NCBI GenBank assembly: GCA_964389545.1
Contig: CAYMDN010000035.1
Span: 1-12,743, forward strand
DNA: 12,743 nucleotides
Direction: 5' to 3'
DNA from: UMGS1781 sp964389545
GTDB taxonomy: Bacteria; Bacillota; Clostridia; TANB77; CAG-508
This document shows positions 11,836 to 12,743 of this stretch, one piece after another (the first letter of the stretch is position 1; each line of letters begins with the position of its first letter). Below the pieces are notes generated by a model. The model had not been told where the DNA came from and ran no database searches. It saw only the letters and a list, made by a program, of their open reading frames with translations. Made by a program: the position numbers and the translations under genes.

Positions 11836-12743
11836 CTAAATTTCAATTCTATTTTGAAATTTTTTATTTATTGTTTTCCTTAACATTTTATTTTTATCTA
11901 ATTTTAGACCTTTATCTTCTTGTAATATTTTTACTGCAACACTTTGGACTTGTTTTAATATTTGCATATCTTCAAATAAATTGGCAATTTTAAATTCTGG
12001 TAATCCATGTTGTTTTGTACCAAAGAATTCTCCAGAGCCTCTCATTTCTAAATCTTTTTCAGATATTTTGAATCCATCATTTGTTTCTACCATTATCTTC
12101 ATTCTTTCTCTAGTTTGTTCACTGTTTCCTTTATACTTTAAAATACAGTATGATTTATATTTTCCTCTTCCAACTCTTCCTCTCAATTGGTGTAATGTTG
12201 CAAGTCCAAATCTCTCAGCATTTTCTATTACCATTACAGAAGCATTTGGAACATCAACCCCAACTTCTATAACTGTTGTAGATATAAGAATATCAATCTT
12301 TTTATCTTTGAAATCTTGCATAATTTGTTCTTTTTCTTTTGGTTTTAATTTACCATGTATATATTCAACTTTGTATTCTTTAAAAGTTTCATTTTTGTAT
12401 TTTTCGAATATCTCTAAAACTGATTTTGCATTTATTTCTTCTGATTCTTCTACTAAAGGACATACTATATATACTTGTCTTCCATCTCCTATTTGCTGTT
12501 TTACAAAATTATTTACTCTTTCTTCTTTTGATGGAGTAACTGCAAATGTATCGATTTTTTGCCTATTTGGAGGTAGTTCATCAATTATAGATATATCCAA
12601 ATCTCCATATAGAATCAGTGCTAATGTTCTTGGAATTGGTGTTGCAGACATTACTAAAACATCTGGATTTAGTCCTTTGCTGTTTAACACCCCTCTTTGT
12701 CTAACTCCAAATCTGTGTTGCTCATCTGTTACAACTAAACCTA
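11836..12743 (-). CDS. recG: ATP-dependent DNA helicase RecG, C-terminal part (5' end outside the window)
   Basis: RecG remodels stalled replication forks and branch-migrates Holliday junctions. About 301 residues are visible, a little under half of the usual 680. The frame is open to the right edge. Helicase motifs in order are TDEQHRFGVRQR (motif II, DEQH box, just inside the right edge), MSATPIPRTLAL (motif III), STTVIEVGVDVPNASVMVIE (motif V region) and TLHQLRGRVGRG (motif VI). The RecG C-terminal block includes EFFGTKQHGLPEFKIANL. The N-terminal wedge domain and motif I lie outside the window. A GTG at 12688-12690 is not the start: the frame continues upstream with conserved RecG sequence. 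The stop is 13 bases before the acetyltransferase start. Confidence 0.97.
   Translation of the reverse strand, partial: GLVVTDEQHRFGVRQRGVLNSKGLNPDVLVMSATPIPRTLALILYGDLDISIIDELPPNRQKIDTFAVTPSKEERVNNFVKQQIGDGRQVYIVCPLVEESEEINAKSVLEIFEKYKNETFKEYKVEYIHGKLKPKEKEQIMQDFKDKKIDILISTTVIEVGVDVPNASVMVIENAERFGLATLHQLRGRVGRGKYKSYCILKYKGNSEQTRERMKIMVETNDGFKISEKDLEMRGSGEFFGTKQHGLPEFKIANLFEDMQILKQVQSVAVKILQEDKGLKLDKNKMLRKTINKKFQNRIEI

Overview
This window looks like ordinary chromosome from a low-GC, endospore-forming member of the Clostridia. It carries spo0A, spoIIID, yunB and a SipL-type LysM protein. SipL is the clostridial counterpart of Bacillus SpoVID, so its presence points to Clostridia rather than Bacilli. 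Every convincing gene is on the minus strand, so transcription runs from right to left. I see no insertion sequence, prophage or CRISPR array.

Layout in transcription order (right to left): (1) the C-terminal half of recG, a GNAT acetyltransferase, a membrane-anchored Tim44-like zinc-ribbon protein and spoIIID form a closely spaced run, with a good SigE-type promoter just before spoIIID. (2) veg stands alone, with a consensus SigA promoter and a 28-bp palindromic terminator. (3) sipL and yunB form a two-gene sporulation unit that ends in a hairpin. (4) A consensus SigA promoter drives a CNNM/CorC-type membrane protein. After a hairpin come a PLP enzyme of the YnbB/methionine gamma-lyase-like family, an HI0933-type flavoprotein, a PP2C-like phosphatase and a YigZ/IMPACT protein. 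(5) spo0A has its own SigA promoter, flanked by two inverted repeats, and its own terminator. (6) The last 446 bases, up to the left edge, hold no gene. They carry two near-consensus SigA promoters in tandem and a leader that resembles a ribosomal RNA leader, and the final bases match the 5' end of 16S rRNA. An rRNA operon therefore probably starts at the left edge.

The most interesting points are as follows. The spoIIID ribosome-binding site is paired in a hairpin only on read-through RNA, because the putative SigE start falls inside the hairpin loop. The yigZ frame has no ATG, GTG or TTG in front of its conserved N-terminus. The spo0A promoter is framed by two unexplained inverted repeats. 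A terminator-like hairpin sits between the two putative rRNA promoters. TGTAA direct repeats, three of them at exact 11-bp spacing, lie upstream of the veg promoter.

Most of the window is conserved housekeeping and sporulation sequence. I do not see a new multi-gene system; the novelty is in the regulatory architecture.
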